Assembly: GCA_034769895.1 (NCBI GenBank)
Contig: CM068375.1
Coordinates: forward strand, 254,489,542-254,553,541
DNA length: 64,000 bases
Source: Magicicada septendecula
Taxonomy: Eukaryota; Arthropoda; Insecta; Hemiptera; Cicadidae
Direction: 5' to 3'
Below the pieces are notes generated by a model, which saw only the letters and a list, made by a program, of their open reading frames with translations, made no database searches and was not told where the DNA came from. This document shows, piece after piece, positions 34,245-47,496 of the stretch. The position numbers and the translations under genes were made by a program. Numbering within the stretch: position 1 is the stretch's first letter; every line of letters begins with the position of its first letter.

Positions 34245-35600
34245 ATGTCCGAGAATACAGAAAAAAGTAGTATAATAAATTCAATTATGAGTGAAAGTGA
34301 CCTTGAGTCGCAATTGTTGGATGAGAGTGGTATGTTGAGGGGGGAGTCGAGTGCTGTTACAGAAACAGCTGTCGGCAGTAATGTAATAATTCATTCCACT
34401 CCGTTTGCGACTCAAGCACAACCAAACGAAACAGATGTTGATTCGGGGATTCAGTTGACCCCAGTTTCAACTAAGATAAATAAACAATCAGAGGAAACAA
34501 ATATGATGAGTGTTATGCTCAGTCAATTCGAGAGAATGAATAGTAATTTCAATGTAATAAATAGTCGTTTTGATGATAATGATAAACGTTTTGATAACAA
34601 TGAAATAATTTTAAATAAGATGAAAAGTGATTTTAACTATAAATTAGACCAATTAACTAATGATTTTAATGAACAGAAAATAAAATGCGAACAGCAAAAT
34701 ATTCAAAACGAGATTAATTTTAAAGAAATTAAAGACCAGAATATGCAGTTACAGCAGAATATAAGTGTAAAATTTGATGAGTTGATAAATAGTATACAAG
34801 ACAAGAATGTATGTCTTGAAAATGCTGATGAAATGACAAGAAATAGTACGAATAAAGTAGAACAGAGTAAGAATAATATAAACGAAAGTTGTAATGACAA
34901 TATTGTATTAGGCAATGAATTAATAAATAACAATGATGTTGATAATAATGATAATAATGTCATTGAAAATGTAATATCGGAGAGTACTAATGAAGTTGTA
35001 GAATGTGATTATGAGATATTAATGTGTGTTAATGAGTTAGAGAGAGAGTGGAGAGAGAGCTATATTACAGGTATGAAACAGGGGGTAAATTGTTTACGAG
35101 GTAGAATAGGGGGTGAAGGAAGACCTTCACGTATATATTGTGTAGACAAGTGTGCTACAAATAATGGTTTTTTGAAGTTTTTTGTTTTTCCTGGAGAAGT
35201 CAGGAAAGATTTAATTGAATTTATACCCTCTGTCTGTAATACTTTTGAGAGTGTGATTTGGGGTTATGAGGAGAGAGATGTAAACAGAGAATTGTATGTT
35301 AGTAAAGAAACAGAATTGTATGATTTAAATAGGAAATATAACAAATGGAAAGAAAGTTTAAAAATATATTTGAACAACAATGATTACAATGATTTAATAA
35401 AAATAATTAACCTGATAATGAGCGAATTTAATAATGGAGAATTAACAAAAATACCTAACGCAGATTGGTGTCATGAGTATTTGAATAAGTTGAATGAATT
35501 TAGTTTGTATGGTTACAACACACAAAACAGTCATTTGTGTGCTGATAAAATTGAACAATGTTATGTAGAACCAAGGTTAATATGGAACGATGGAGGTTAA
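34245..35600 (+). CDS. B3 Gag-like protein: B2-type N-terminus and unfamiliar C-terminal half
   Basis: 451 residues, intact, ATG at 34245. The first 130 or so residues resemble B2 Gag: IHSTP, DSGIQLTPVSTK, then MSVML...FERMN and repeated RFDDND/RFDNNE. A coiled coil follows to about 215. The C-terminal half (about 245-451) has Trp- and Cys-containing segments such as LEREWRESYITGMKQG and ends PRLIWNDGG. I do not recognise it: no CCHC knuckle, no RanBP2 finger and no capsid KYWSE region. A decayed protein in D ends in a similar RLLFDDGG. The only gene of the element. Possibly a particle or adaptor protein working with B2 proteins; function unknown. Confidence 0.8.
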   Translation: MSENTEKSSIINSIMSESDLESQLLDESGMLRGESSAVTETAVGSNVIIHSTPFATQAQPNETDVDSGIQLTPVSTKINKQSEETNMMSVMLSQFERMNSNFNVINSRFDDNDKRFDNNEIILNKMKSDFNYKLDQLTNDFNEQKIKCEQQNIQNEINFKEIKDQNMQLQQNISVKFDELINSIQDKNVCLENADEMTRNSTNKVEQSKNNINESCNDNIVLGNELINNNDVDNNDNNVIENVISESTNEVVECDYEILMCVNELEREWRESYITGMKQGVNCLRGRIGGEGRPSRIYCVDKCATNNGFLKFFVFPGEVRKDLIEFIPSVCNTFESVIWGYEERDVNRELYVSKETELYDLNRKYNKWKESLKIYLNNNDYNDLIKIINLIMSEFNNGELTKIPNADWCHEYLNKLNEFSLYGYNTQNSHLCADKIEQCYVEPRLIWNDGG

Positions 35601-36402
35601 ACAATTAAAACAATAAAAGACAGTATAAACATTTTGTTTTAATGGTTCTGACATGGCAAATCTGGACAAATGAAGTGCGGAAAAACTGAACAATAAATAA
35701 CAAGAGTTTGTAGATAAAATATAGGGAATTTATTTGTGTGCATTGTGGAATATTAAGTAAATAAAGTGTGTACGTAAGGTGATTGTTGTAATAATAATAT
35801 TGAAATGTTTGCAAGTTGAATAAATATCAGAATTAATTTTGAAAACAGCAATTGATTAATTGGAATTTTTTCGATAACTATATAATTTATATTTTTGGTA
35901 ATTAATTTAATTAAAACAATTTGAGATGCTTAAACATTTTGATTGATTATTTAAATGTTAATTAATTAAATTTTTTAATGACTTTAATTTGTTTTACGAG
36001 ATAGAAATTTGGTAATGAATGATAAATTATTTAAGTTAAAATAATTTTGTGTAAAATGTTTCAGAGATGGAGGTGGTTATGTTTTGGGTGTATATCATGT
36101 TAAATGGATTGTAAGTAAGGAAAAAATTTTATAATCATGTATAATAAAATGTTTACAGGTGTGATTGAGGTGTTAATGCAATAGTGAGATTTTAATGCAA
36201 TCATTGTGCATAATAAATATGATAATTAAAAAATTTTTTATAATAAATGAAAAATGATATACAGTGATTATTAAATATAAATTTTGAAAATTTTAAGAAA
36301 GTTAAATGGTAGAAAAGTTTAGTTCAATTGTTAATTAATTGATTAGCTATTAAGTGGCTATTGCGGGGGTGGCCTGTGCTCTCGCAAGTAGCGAAATGGG
36401 TT

Positions 36403-36427
36403 GGGGGTAACAGTGAGTGTTACCCCC
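36403..36427 (+). repeat. B3 3' UTR hairpin 1 (perfect)
   Basis: GGGGGTAACA, loop GTGAG, TGTTACCCCC: a perfect 10-bp stem. Confidence 0.75.
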
Positions 36428-36617
36428 ATCGGAGGCCAAAATGGCGATAAATGTGCGGCACACCTTATCCGTGTAAATTAAAATTTACACCCTGCTAAAT
36501 GACAGTGTCGCACATAATAGTGATGATTGAAACAGGCAGTGAAATGAAGTTTAGATTTCCCCGACTTTTCGGGCGGTTACTGCCTTACCAGCACTAACCG
36601 TGGTTTTGGCTAGCGGC

Positions 36618-36653
36618 CAGCTATGGTCATATCAAGTCCCTTGACCATAGCTG
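36618..36653 (+). repeat. B3 3' UTR hairpin 2
   Basis: CAGCTATGGTCA / TGACCATAGCTG, same arms as B2 20177-20212. Confidence 0.75.
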
Positions 36654-38139
36654 ACTTGAAATTGGTACAGATTAGAAATTTAATGGGGGGAGAACTTAGG
36701 GGAAATCTCCGGGACTATGGAACAGCGGCTGCCACTCTGCCCGCTTTGGGGTAGCAAGACAGGTGGTAGATCCGTCTTAAGGGTGTATAATTATAACGAG
36801 AACATGACGATGTTCGCCACGTTTAAAACTTAATAGCGGAAGCAGAGACACGGAGAGGTAAAACCCTGCTCCAAAATATACAGTCTCTGTGGAAGCGAAA
36901 AGGCGCCACAGTCTTACATAATTTGAAATAGTGTGTGTGGCTGGGAGGTGACGCAAAGGAGTCACGAATGTAAATTTTTTTTATTCAAAGTTTGATCAAA
37001 TAAAACTGCTTGTGCTCTGTTCAGGTAACTAGCTGCTTAGATATTTAAAAATAAGGTGTTCATGCTATAATTTTAAGTGTATTATTTTATTGTTGTCTGT
37101 TAGATAAGCATTGATAAGAATATGTATTTTTATTATGTGTGTATTTTTTTTCTAAGCCAATAATTAAATCGTCTGGCAGGTAAAAATAAATGACCAGAAT
37201 CAAAAAAGGGGAAACAATGAGGGTAGAAGTGAGTATTGATAAATATATATTTCATATAATTTGTTCAATTTTGGAGGTGTTCTCATTATGTTAGTAGGAT
37301 CAGCTGATCAGCAATAACACGTCACTGGTATATTAGTTATAAATGTTTTAAGTAATTGATGTTCAATGTAATGTTTGATGTATTACAGATGTTCTGAAGT
37401 AATGATAAAAATAATTTGCTACAATGAGAAATAAAGTAACGATTTGTGAAAGCTAATAAGAGATAGTTTTTGGGTGATAAATACTTTGTGGGGCATATAG
37501 ATCCGTCCCAATTGAATTCAAAGTTGAATTTGAAACAGTAGAGATGAATATGATGTAATGTTGTTTTGAAGTAATGTATGTTGTAGAATTTTAAGTAGTA
37601 TTGATGTTGACACAGTAGTTGGGGAGAATTTATGTAGAGTTTTGAATGATATATTTTTGTTTTTATAGTTAATGTTATTTTGTTGTATTTGTAGTAATGT
37701 AATGAGATTGAGATTTTTGGGGATGGCAATTTTGTATTAGGGGGTAGTGCATTGGGGTAGATATTTTAAATAGAGATGGGCGTCATGTTACTAAAAGTTG
37801 TTAGAAGTTAGAGTCAAAGGGAGAAAGATTATATATGTAGACAGAATAAATGAGAATATATAATGCACATCACCCACAATAGATTAAAGTAAGATTGTTG
37901 AATATAAAGAGAGATTTATGATAAAGATATAAAAATTTTCATTTTTTTTTACTAGTGGCAAAATTTGGATAGCATTGAAAATAATGTAAAGTCAAGGATT
38001 GTTTATTATGCAAACGGCAATTTGTTTATTATTTATAATATTTTGTTCATTTTAAATATTTTATTTTATCATGTTTTGTGCTTTGAGTTAGATTGTTACA
38101 GATGTTTAATGTAGGTGCAGAAAGTATACATAACATATG

Positions 38140-38166
38140 TAGGTCAAGGGTTCTGGACTTGACCTA
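38140..38166 (+). repeat. B3 3' UTR hairpin 3
   Basis: TAGGTCAAG / CTTGACCTA, as in B1 and B2. Confidence 0.65.
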
Positions 38167-38995
38167 GTTTCGATCAGCTGATGAGGTCAGACACCTACTA
38201 AGCTTGTCTAGTAGGGAATTAATTTTATTTGTTTATTTAATCACTTTAAACCAGTTTTGAATAAGTTCTAAATATAAATGAAACCTTTGAACAAATTTAA
38301 ATTTTTTTTTTAATTTTAAAATTTTTGGGAATTTGAATTTTTTTAAAAAAAAAATTTTGATTTTTCACCTGCCAGCGAACGCATATTTTAGGTAGGGATT
38401 GTTTTATTATGTGTGTATTTACCACGTTTTGTTGTTTCGTTGATTGTTTAGTTTACTGATTTCTTGTATTGAACTGTATTGTTAGACTAAGACATGTTAG
38501 GTTAAGGATTTGTTCAAGTAGAGAAAACTCTTAATTCAAGTCATTTTAAAGGAAACAAAAAATAATGAAGAGAATTTTTTTTTAGCATATTATTTTTTTT
38601 TTTTGAACTTTGAATTTTTAAAAAAACTTTTGTCAATTTTAAAGAATTTTTGTAATTTTTCAATTTCACAATGTATCATGTAATGTGAGTATGTGTGAGC
38701 CCAGGATTTGCTAAAGGCAGCCCAGCTTTCAAAAAAGGGGAACCATATCGGTTGAGGATCTGGCATAATCTGAGCCAGGGATTGGGGATTTTTTGGGGGT
38801 AGCATGCGAGAAGGCGAGGCGCGCTGTGGTACGAGTCTGTTCGATGTCTCGGTGTTGGGATCTCTTACGGAGAAGTCCAGTGATCTCGTTCAGATGAGTC
38901 CATAGTCGCTGAGCCAGGGGGGTCGTGTACCCATGTAGATTAAGAACAAGGGGGTTGTTGGCACCAGTTCCTCACCGGTCCTCTTCGGGGTTTGT

Positions 38996-39036
38996 CGATG
39001 AGATTTCTTCTGTTATGAACAGCAGAATTCTCATCG
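38996..39036 (+). promoter_or_regulatory. B3 hairpin abutting the polypurine tract
   Basis: Same 18-nt arms as B2 with loop TATGA; followed directly by AGGGGGTAT (39037-39045) and the 3' LTR. Confidence 0.8.
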
Positions 39037-39045
39037 AGGGGGTAT

Positions 39046-40236
39046 TGTAGCGGGTCATTTTTGGGTATTTTTTATTTTTACCGTATGGGGCATTTATATA
39101 TTTTTACTTATTTCGTTTTCGGGCAGATGGATAAAATATTGTAAAACTGTATTATTGTGCAACGTATTTGTCCGTATAACAGAAACGATGTTAAGAAACA
39201 GCTTGAAACAAAGGCATAGACGCAGTTGTTGTTGTGTAATGCGGCTGAAGAATTTGCACCTCCACAAATTTCTAAGAACTATGCGAGAGTGTGGCATTGC
39301 GCTCCCATGCGCACACCAAGCAGGGGCGCCTACCCAAGCGCTGGCAAAAAACCAAGATAGCCAGAGCGTAAAAATATTCGTCGTCTTCTCCAAGACGTCC
39401 CGGAAACACTGCTAACGCCCCGCCTACTGTTGGTGACATCAGCAGAGCAGAAGCCAATATCGTGCTCTGGTACCCGGAATATAACTTCCATATTCCATGT
39501 ATAAACGGAATACGCCTCAGCAACTGAGCTTGAACGACGAAGCAAAGCAGGTGGCCGTGCACACGCTGTTCCGCCCTATCAGGAAAAGCCCATGCCCAGT
39601 TCGTCTCTGACGGTGTCGGCGCCGACACGCGAGCTAAATATGCTCGTATAATTTCATTAGTTTTCAATAATGAAAGTAAAGTAATTCTTTTCAAAAACAG
39701 TGACAGGATGGGAGTAGAGTGGTAGAACACTAACCGTTAAATTTGGATTTCAGTTTCATCTTTTTCCGAGACATTTTCGAGCTACCGCGGGCTGGCCACA
39801 AGGTCACCGAAGAACGCGTTGTCGGTAGTGATATAAAAATCATGTATGTAACCGGGTAATTGGGGTTTTAGAACGGAATGTGAGTGATGAGTGTGCAATG
39901 CTGGGCTGAATTAAGTGTATATGTGTGTGAATGAAGTTATATAATTGTCCATGATAAGGTAAGCGATAGTCAGTAAGGTGCAAGAGTTGCACAACATGTA
40001 ACAAGAAGATTTAACATTTCAACATTTCTGAGTAATAAAAAAAAATCTGATTTCTCTTCCATACAATTGAGAGTTAAATTCTTTCAATGCCTTCTTTCGT
40101 TATATGTATCGTCAGAGTTCGTTGAACGAAATGGGTTTACCTACACTATGCGATCCGGCCAGATCCAAGTCGTAAGGTAAGTGGAAGTGTTAATTTAATT
40201 TCAATAAATTAATTTACCGAAAGGGTAAGAGTTACA
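39046..40236 (+). repeat. B3 3' LTR
   Basis: 1191 bp, ends GTTACA, followed by ACGT and the resumed C leader (GGGGCTTGAA). Confidence 0.92.
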
Positions 40237-40297
40237 ACGTGGGGCTTGAAAAAAGGAAGATACAAAGTTCTAGCGGCAGTCACGAAAGGAGATCAGG

Positions 40298-42226
40298 ATG
40301 CACACAAGAGGTTTATCGAAAAAGTTGGCGAAGGAGAAAGAGATAGAAGAAAATAGAGGGGAAGAAGAGGAAGGAACATCGATTGAAGAAGTGGAGACAG
40401 CAATAACCACCACAGAACCAACCCAAGACGAAGAAATGGAACCACAGGCTGGAGATAGGGAGGAAGCCAGAGGAGGAATGGATTTACAAAAATTATGGGA
40501 ATTGATTAACAAAAATTTTAAGAAAAAAAGGAAGAAACCAATCAAAATTTTAAGAAACAGGAGGATAATTTTCAGAAGAAGAAGGAAGAACTGAGACAAA
40601 CCATTAACCAAAATAACGAAACCCTCCAACAACAGCTGAAGGAAATCAACGAAATAACCAAGGAAGAGATGAAACAGCAGGTGATCCAACTATTGAGGTA
40701 TCGAGTATCGAGAAGAAACCATGCAACATATCACTGAAGCTAATGAAAAATTAGAGGAGACTTTGGAGAAACTAGAGAAAACCAATGAGAATGTTTCTGA
40801 AATTCATGAGGAAGTGCTCAATAAAATGAACCATATCGAAGGAGAAAATAAAAGGAAAATTGAGGAAGGTCATGAAGAAACAGTCAGAAGATGTGCCCAG
40901 ATGGACCAGGACATACATCAAGTCCGGGAAGAAAACCAGAAGGAGGTAGCAGCTGTACGAACAGACTTGGGGGAACAAATGGAAAGAGTTTACAGCAATT
41001 TAAATAAAATAGACAGCAAAGTAGACAAAAACCAACAAAGGATTGACGATATGCACAGAATAGAAGAATCATTACGGGAAGAAGTGGACGCCTGGCGTGA
41101 CCGACCATGTAACAATAATCATGTCATGAACACGGACAACAGAGATACTATTAACTTCCGTAATTATAAAAGGAACCCTATTGAGTTCTTGAAGAGTGTG
41201 GAAGAGTTAATCATCAAAAATTGAGAGACTCGATGGACTACAATAAGAGGAATGCTGGACGAAATGTTCAAGGAGACTTACGACAACTGGTGGATTGCCA
41301 CCCGACCAGACATCCAAAGCATTCAAGAGTTTAAGACCCAGTTCAAGGCTAAATACTGGTCGGAATCGACTCAGAACATGGTCCGCAATAACCTAAGCAA
41401 CGGGAGGTATGAAAATCAAAATGGACAATCTCTCACCTCCTACTTCTTGGGAAAAATCTGCATGGCCAGGAATTTGGAACCACGTATATCAGAAGAGTGT
41501 CTTGTAATACAGTTATCTTACCACTACGACGACGCCATCCAAAAAGCACGGATGTACAGCCAGGTAAAGACCATCCAAGACATGGCTAGCTTATTGGAAA
41601 GCCATGAGCACGAGTGGCAGTACAGAAAAAATAGAGTGTCCAGTTTCAGGAATAATAGAACCAATGATGGACAATTATCACCAAACCAACAGGGAGATAA
41701 TAAACCACCGGTAAACAACCCTAACAATTATCAAGGGAACCCACGGGGCAATAACGGGCCCAGAAATTTTAACAGAAATGGAAACAATAATAATAACAAC
41801 TTCAGGAACAACTACAGGGGTAACTACCCATCGAATGGTTACAACAACAATTATCGCCCTGGAAACAATAACAATAACCATAACAATAATCAAGGATACC
41901 GGCCACAGGTAAACTACATGAGGGGACAAAGACAACGGAGTCCAGGAAGAAACTATCGCCCATCTGACTATCGACAAACGTACTCTAACCAGGTACCCGA
42001 TACAAGAAGCCACCCCTTCGAAGAAAATCACAGGAACAGCGTAGAGGACAGGAACAATCGACAGGAGCCGAACGCTAACCAAAACAATAATAACAATGAG
42101 AATTCTGCTGTTGCATTACCGCATAATAAAGCGAGTAATGACGGAGAACCTCGAATATATCGGATAAACCATATTTTAGCAGAGGACCAGGATGAAATAC
42201 CCTACCCAGACAGATGGAATGCATAG
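40298..42226 (+). pseudogene. gag: C unit 3 gag, broken
   Basis: ATG at 40298. Same gene as in units 2 and 4. Lesions: the shared A7 frame change; the TATCGAG duplication near 40700, also present in unit 2 but not unit 4; and a CGA-to-TGA stop at 41222-41224. The capsid-like part and Asn-rich C-terminus then read on to 42226. Units 2 and 3 sharing the duplication shows they are closer to each other than to unit 4. Confidence 0.88.
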
Positions 42227-44546
42227 AAAAACACTGAAAGGGGACTGATTTCATGATAACCTACCTAAGTAATTTAAAATAAAAAGAAAATAATAATACA
42301 AGCAGATGAGGTTGCTGATAAATAATAATGAAAAAATATATATAAAAAATGAATTTCAAAATTCAAAAAAGTTATGTAAGAACAGCTTACATAGATATTT
42401 CGAGAATATTTTAGACCAATCATAAAATGGAGAAATAAAATTACCAAGGATCCACATAAAGTAAGAAACACTAACTTACTATAATATTTGAATAAAAACT
42501 GATAATAAGGGAGTGAAGTTACAAAACATTCCTAAACAGAACAAGATTAAGTTACAATAATCTTTAGCCAAAATATGAGGCACAAAAAACCAAAACATAC
42601 TATAAAGGAATAAGCTACAAAAATTCCTAACTAGTAAGAAACACTAACTTACTATGATATTCAAAAAATTATGAAAAAAAAAGTATCAATCAAAATGACC
42701 AACTTTTACTACTATTTAGAAAGAAATGGGAAGTAAGATTAAGAAAACCAATGATCAAAAAACGAAACAAATAAAATGAACATTCTAAGAGTTGTAATAT
42801 GAATTGAGATGAAACAAAAAGTAATTAAAAATGAATAAAAATGTGAATTGTATCAATAAAAAGCAATGCTTCAAGTATTATCAAGTAGTATCTATAAAGA
42901 AAGATGAAAAAATATATGACTTGAACTGAGCAATAATGAAGTACAAAGGTAAAAGATTCCCAACAAATGTTATGATTATTATTATTATGTTGAGTCACGA
43001 GATGACTGTATTTAAGATTCATTAATTGAGATTGACTGTTGAATAAGCCCAGCAATCATTTTACTGAGCAGGGATGATGTTCCCCTGATCTCAGAATAAG
43101 AGTAGTTTTGAACGACGGAGTTAGGTAAGGCAATAGAGCCCATCCGAATCGATTGCAACTACAAAGTAAAGTTAGTTAGGTAAAATAAGATTTATAGGGA
43201 ATAATTTATAATAAAAAATCAATAAGCCAGTTCGTAATAAGACAAAATAATGAAGAAAAGAATCAGAAGAAAGGAAATAAAAGATACAGAATTAAGCATA
43301 AAAAAATCGAGTGAGAAGCAGGAGAGTTTAAGAAGAAAATAATACAATACAATTGATAATTTCATCAAACTTAGAATCACGTTTTATAAAATGATCAATT
43401 TTGGTGGGAGAGCATTATATAACATCACCAAATTCATATAAATTTTGATAACAATAAGTATGTATAAAAAATGCTAAAGGATATTATGTTTGAATAAATA
43501 TATTATGTGGAGAGTAAAAAATAAATAAAAGGTAATTAACATGGAAGGAGAAGGAGTAATAAACCGAAAGTGATTAATAAAGAAACTCAAATAATAGACT
43601 GACAGACAGACGACATTGACCCAACCCCAGAGATTGGCCAGTTAAGAAACCAAAATAAAGAAAACAAGATGAATGAAGGAGAAGAAGAATGAAAACCAAG
43701 AGAGAACAAACCCACGAGGAAGAAAACAAAATGAAACACATCAAGAAAACTAGACAAGAAACAAAATAGAGAAGGGAGAAGTACTGTAATCCAAAATAAT
43801 AAAGAGAATGAAATCGGCTGAGAACCAAAACTGTTAATGAATGTTAGTATTGATAAAATGACAATTATAAACAGTCAGTAATATGAAACAATGTATAAAA
43901 GTACACTAACCAAAGAGTTAGGGATATATGTAATTTGTTAACAAAGAAAGACACAATATTAATAATTTTATATAGATAGTGTGTAGAGAAAGAGAATAAA
44001 ATGATGAGAAATAAATGGAAGTTGAACTAGTGAAAGTGATTTATTCTAGAGTGATATAATACTAAAGAAACACTAAGTAAATTATAATGAACACTAAATA
44101 ATTTAAGAAAGTGCAAGTGAGAAATAAATACAAATATTGTCTATCATAAAAATAGTAAGAGGAGAGTAGGCTAAGATAAAGACTTAGTAAAATAACCTAT
44201 GTTTAAGTTATAAGAGTGAACAATAACATTTAACAAAGTTACAATGAATAATATTTAGAATAGAACATTGATTCAGTAAATAATGAACACTAAGTAGTGA
44301 TATTCACTGTGATGACTAGGAAATAGTATTGCTATAACTTAAGAATGTATTGTAAAAGTTTAAAGGTGTGATTCACAAGGAAAAGTAATAAGATGGTGTA
44401 AACATGGAAGGGAGAGCAAAAAGCATTAGAAAATGTTAACATGGAAGGGAGAGCAAAAAGCATTAGAAAATAAGTCTGTATTAACATTAAGTAAATACCC
44501 ATGTTATAAGGGGAGTTTAATGAAAAAAGTTCAATAGAGGGGAGAT
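42227..44546 (+). other. C unit 3 non-coding tail
   Basis: Same as 28518-30836: A-rich, two AAGAAACACTAACTTACTAT boxes, a 37-bp direct duplication near 44397-44470, and the AGAGGGGAGAT tract (44536-44546). No gene. Confidence 0.75.
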
Positions 44547-46295
44547 TGTTTAGCACCAGAACAACAAATAAGAATTACGTAATTGTATAAAATATAGTTT
44601 ATGAATTGGATATGGCTGTAAGAGTCATACAGACCATAGACCCAGATGTTATATTGGAAATGAATAGCAAATAATTAGCAATTAAGATTGAATAACACAG
44701 TTGTTACTAACCAAGATCACAAAAAGACTAAATTAAAACACATCCAGAGACATTAAACCTAATTATAAATGCAAAATAACAATTTAGGACTAAATAAAAT
44801 ATACGTACTGTGTATGAAGCCATAGAAATCCAGTAATGGCTAATTAAATGTGAAACAGGCCTAACGGTCAAACATAAACAATTACCGATTGTATAAAAAT
44901 CACCCTGTAATGGACAAATCCAAGGTGACTAATTCATCAAGGATGAATGGTAGTTATTATTAAAAACCAAATATTAAATTAAGGAATTATATAAACAAAG
45001 AAATGTAATTAGTAAGTATGAAATTAATTGTAAACTTACAAAACTTGATAAAACCCAATATTGTGGGGTACCAAAATAATCTTTGTGAGAAAATATAAAT
45101 GACAGTGCAAATAATAATAACTAAGAAGGAAGATAAGAGGAGGAAGAATGTCCGAAGAGATGGGAAGATTTGAAAGGAATTCAAAAATTGATAACAATGT
45201 ATTCATGTTCAGCTCGCCCAATGAAATTAATGATGTAACCATGGAAACGACCGTTTAACGAGGTAATTACCGTTGAATACAATTACTTGGAAAGTGACGC
45301 TATCGCAAGCCAGATGCGAAATTTCTGTACAACACATTTTCATTTTTAAAACATCTTAAAAGTAAAACCAAGTACAGAAATCGATCGTAAAGAAGTTTGA
45401 TGGATACGGAATACCATTACCAGAGGGAGAAGACGATTAATTGAAGACGAAACACCTAAATAAGTCCAAACAACTTTGAAAAAGATGCCGAAGCGTGAAT
45501 AAAGAACAAATGAATTATATTGATGCCACAATCCTTCCTTCTCGACATCCAGAGTAGTACCGTACTACAACGTTAAGTATCAGTTAAATTATTTCAACTT
45601 CCAAAAATAAACTCACTTTGAATATTTCTCAATGTATGTTGAATACCACTGAATCATTTTTATTCTCTTGCAAGGATTGAATCGTAATATTAAATCACTG
45701 AAAATTTGTTAACTATAGAACTAACCTCATATTTATGTACGACTTTTAAACATCTCGTATGACACTCAAACAAAACAATTACCACTACACATTACCCTAC
45801 TTAAGGAAAAAACATTGTAAGGTTGTGTATTTTTAATATTGTAACTGCATCTGAACCTTTTAACGTGATCCAAAGAGCACAAAACCATCGATCGAATTAT
45901 TTGTTGATTGGCATTATAAAATGCCATACTGTGTTTATTTGTATTCAAATGTCGATTGTTTAACCCTGGAGAGAGACTTATAAAGAATTATCCGGTGCAG
46001 AATTATATATGAAAAATTAATTACAACTTGTGTCTATAAAATATTAACTTCAAATTAATAATAAATCTATACTGTGTGTGTTAAATCGTGTTTTATTTTC
46101 ATTAGCAAAGTGTATGTTTAAAAATATAATGTATAGCGAAGGTTTCTGATGCGACGTCTAGCGCGCAAGTAGCGAATACTGTAACTGCTAACTCGATTGA
46201 CCAAAAAATTGAGAAAAGGCGGGACGGATTGAATTCGTCGCCTCGTTCAAATAGAACATTGACAAGTAAACAATTTTAATTGTTTTATATAAACA
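44547..46295 (+). repeat. C LTR 3 (shared by units 3 and 4)
   Basis: 1749 bp, same ends as LTRs 1 and 2, with small compensating indels (for example an added GTAC near 44804 and a loss near 45570). Confidence 0.88.
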
Positions 46296-46362
46296 ATTTG
46301 GCGCCACCCGGAGATTATCCACTACGTTTGAACCTCAGATCGGGAACCACGATACCTGGTCC
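46296..46362 (+). other. C unit 4 leader, left part (continues at 60700)
   Basis: Begins with the primer-site sequence (46299-46316) and is cut by D after CCTGGTCC; it resumes at 60700 after the duplicated GTCC. Confidence 0.8.
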
Positions 46363-47496
46363 TGTTAAGTTGTTTTACTATTATTGACATAAATAATAAT
46401 TAATACTTAATATGGAATTGTCAAAATTTATGTAATTTGCATAATAAATCTCATAACCGGAATAACACGTGCTCAGCTCAGTTACATGCATTTGGCTTTT
46501 GGTCCAGAATTTCGTTAAGCAGACAGAGGCAGAGGTTGTTGGGTACTGAAATAATGTGGTACACACATTAGTATAACGAACTTGATTGTATTTAGTAAAT
46601 TTTGTTATAACTTGATACATAGACATTCATTAATAATTTTCGAATTTCAAAATGGCGGCGATGTCCTTCCGCACTTGACCTCGGTTCAAGGTTACGTACA
46701 TAGATTTTCTTATTTGATTACCATTATTTCTTTCAGTTTCGTTACTGCTAGCATTTAAGAAATTTCTTGTTTTCTTTATATTTTAATGACACTAACAACT
46801 TAGGTACTTCACAAACCAACACCTCATGTTATATTTAAGTTGATCAACATAATCACACACTCTCCCTCTCTCTCTCTCACTGAAAATTTACACATGTTTG
46901 TTTAAAATATGTTTTGAGCTCATTAAATAAAATTCTGAATTTAGAAAATAATTTGAATAGGGGCTTTCCTGTAATTGATGTGGTGTAGACTCCTCTCCAT
47001 GGCGATCTGGCAGGTGGTCGGCCGAATTTCGTGCTGTTTTGTCCACTGACTCTATTTGAAATTCATTTTTAAATTATTCACTGACTCGAGTGTAGTTACT
47101 GTTAAATCTTTTGTTAATAACTATTGCATGTTGTTTAGTAAATATTACATATTTGGCAAAATTTTGACCACTGCACTGTGGCGAGCGTATATGCTCGGTG
47201 ACTGCTGTTGCTGAACTGGGGTGGAAACAGACACAATTATTATGCAAATTGGTTGTGGTTGACGTCATTGTCTATTGTTCTTTTCACTACCGCCCGGTTT
47301 AATACGAAATGGTTTTTATCTCGTCATTGTTTTTGGTGACGATTTGTTACAGTGGACCAATAGAAAGTCAGTATTGTCAATTTTTAGCACCTAAAACTGC
47401 CATCACCGTTGTTTAACTCTGCTCGTACGCCGCTGACCTTGGATAGGCTCCCCTCTGGTGAATTTACATATCACTGGGACTTTATGCAAAACTAAC

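Larger units (their letters stand above)
35601..39045 (+). other. B3 3' untranslated region
   Basis: 3.4 kb with no gene. From about 36340 it matches the B2 3' UTR and carries the same hairpins and blocks. The first 700 bp are AT-rich without clear similarity to B2. Confidence 0.78.
32871..40236 (+). mobile_element. B3, pol-less family B element with a single Gag-like gene
   Basis: 7.4 kb, flanked by ACGT (32867-32870 and 40237-40240). LTRs are 32871-34064 and 39046-40236. It shares the 3' UTR hairpins, G5 tract and LTR termini of B2 but contains no protease, reverse transcriptase or integrase. It is therefore non-autonomous, and its shared cis signals make a B2-like element the plausible helper (inference). 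Confidence 0.9.
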
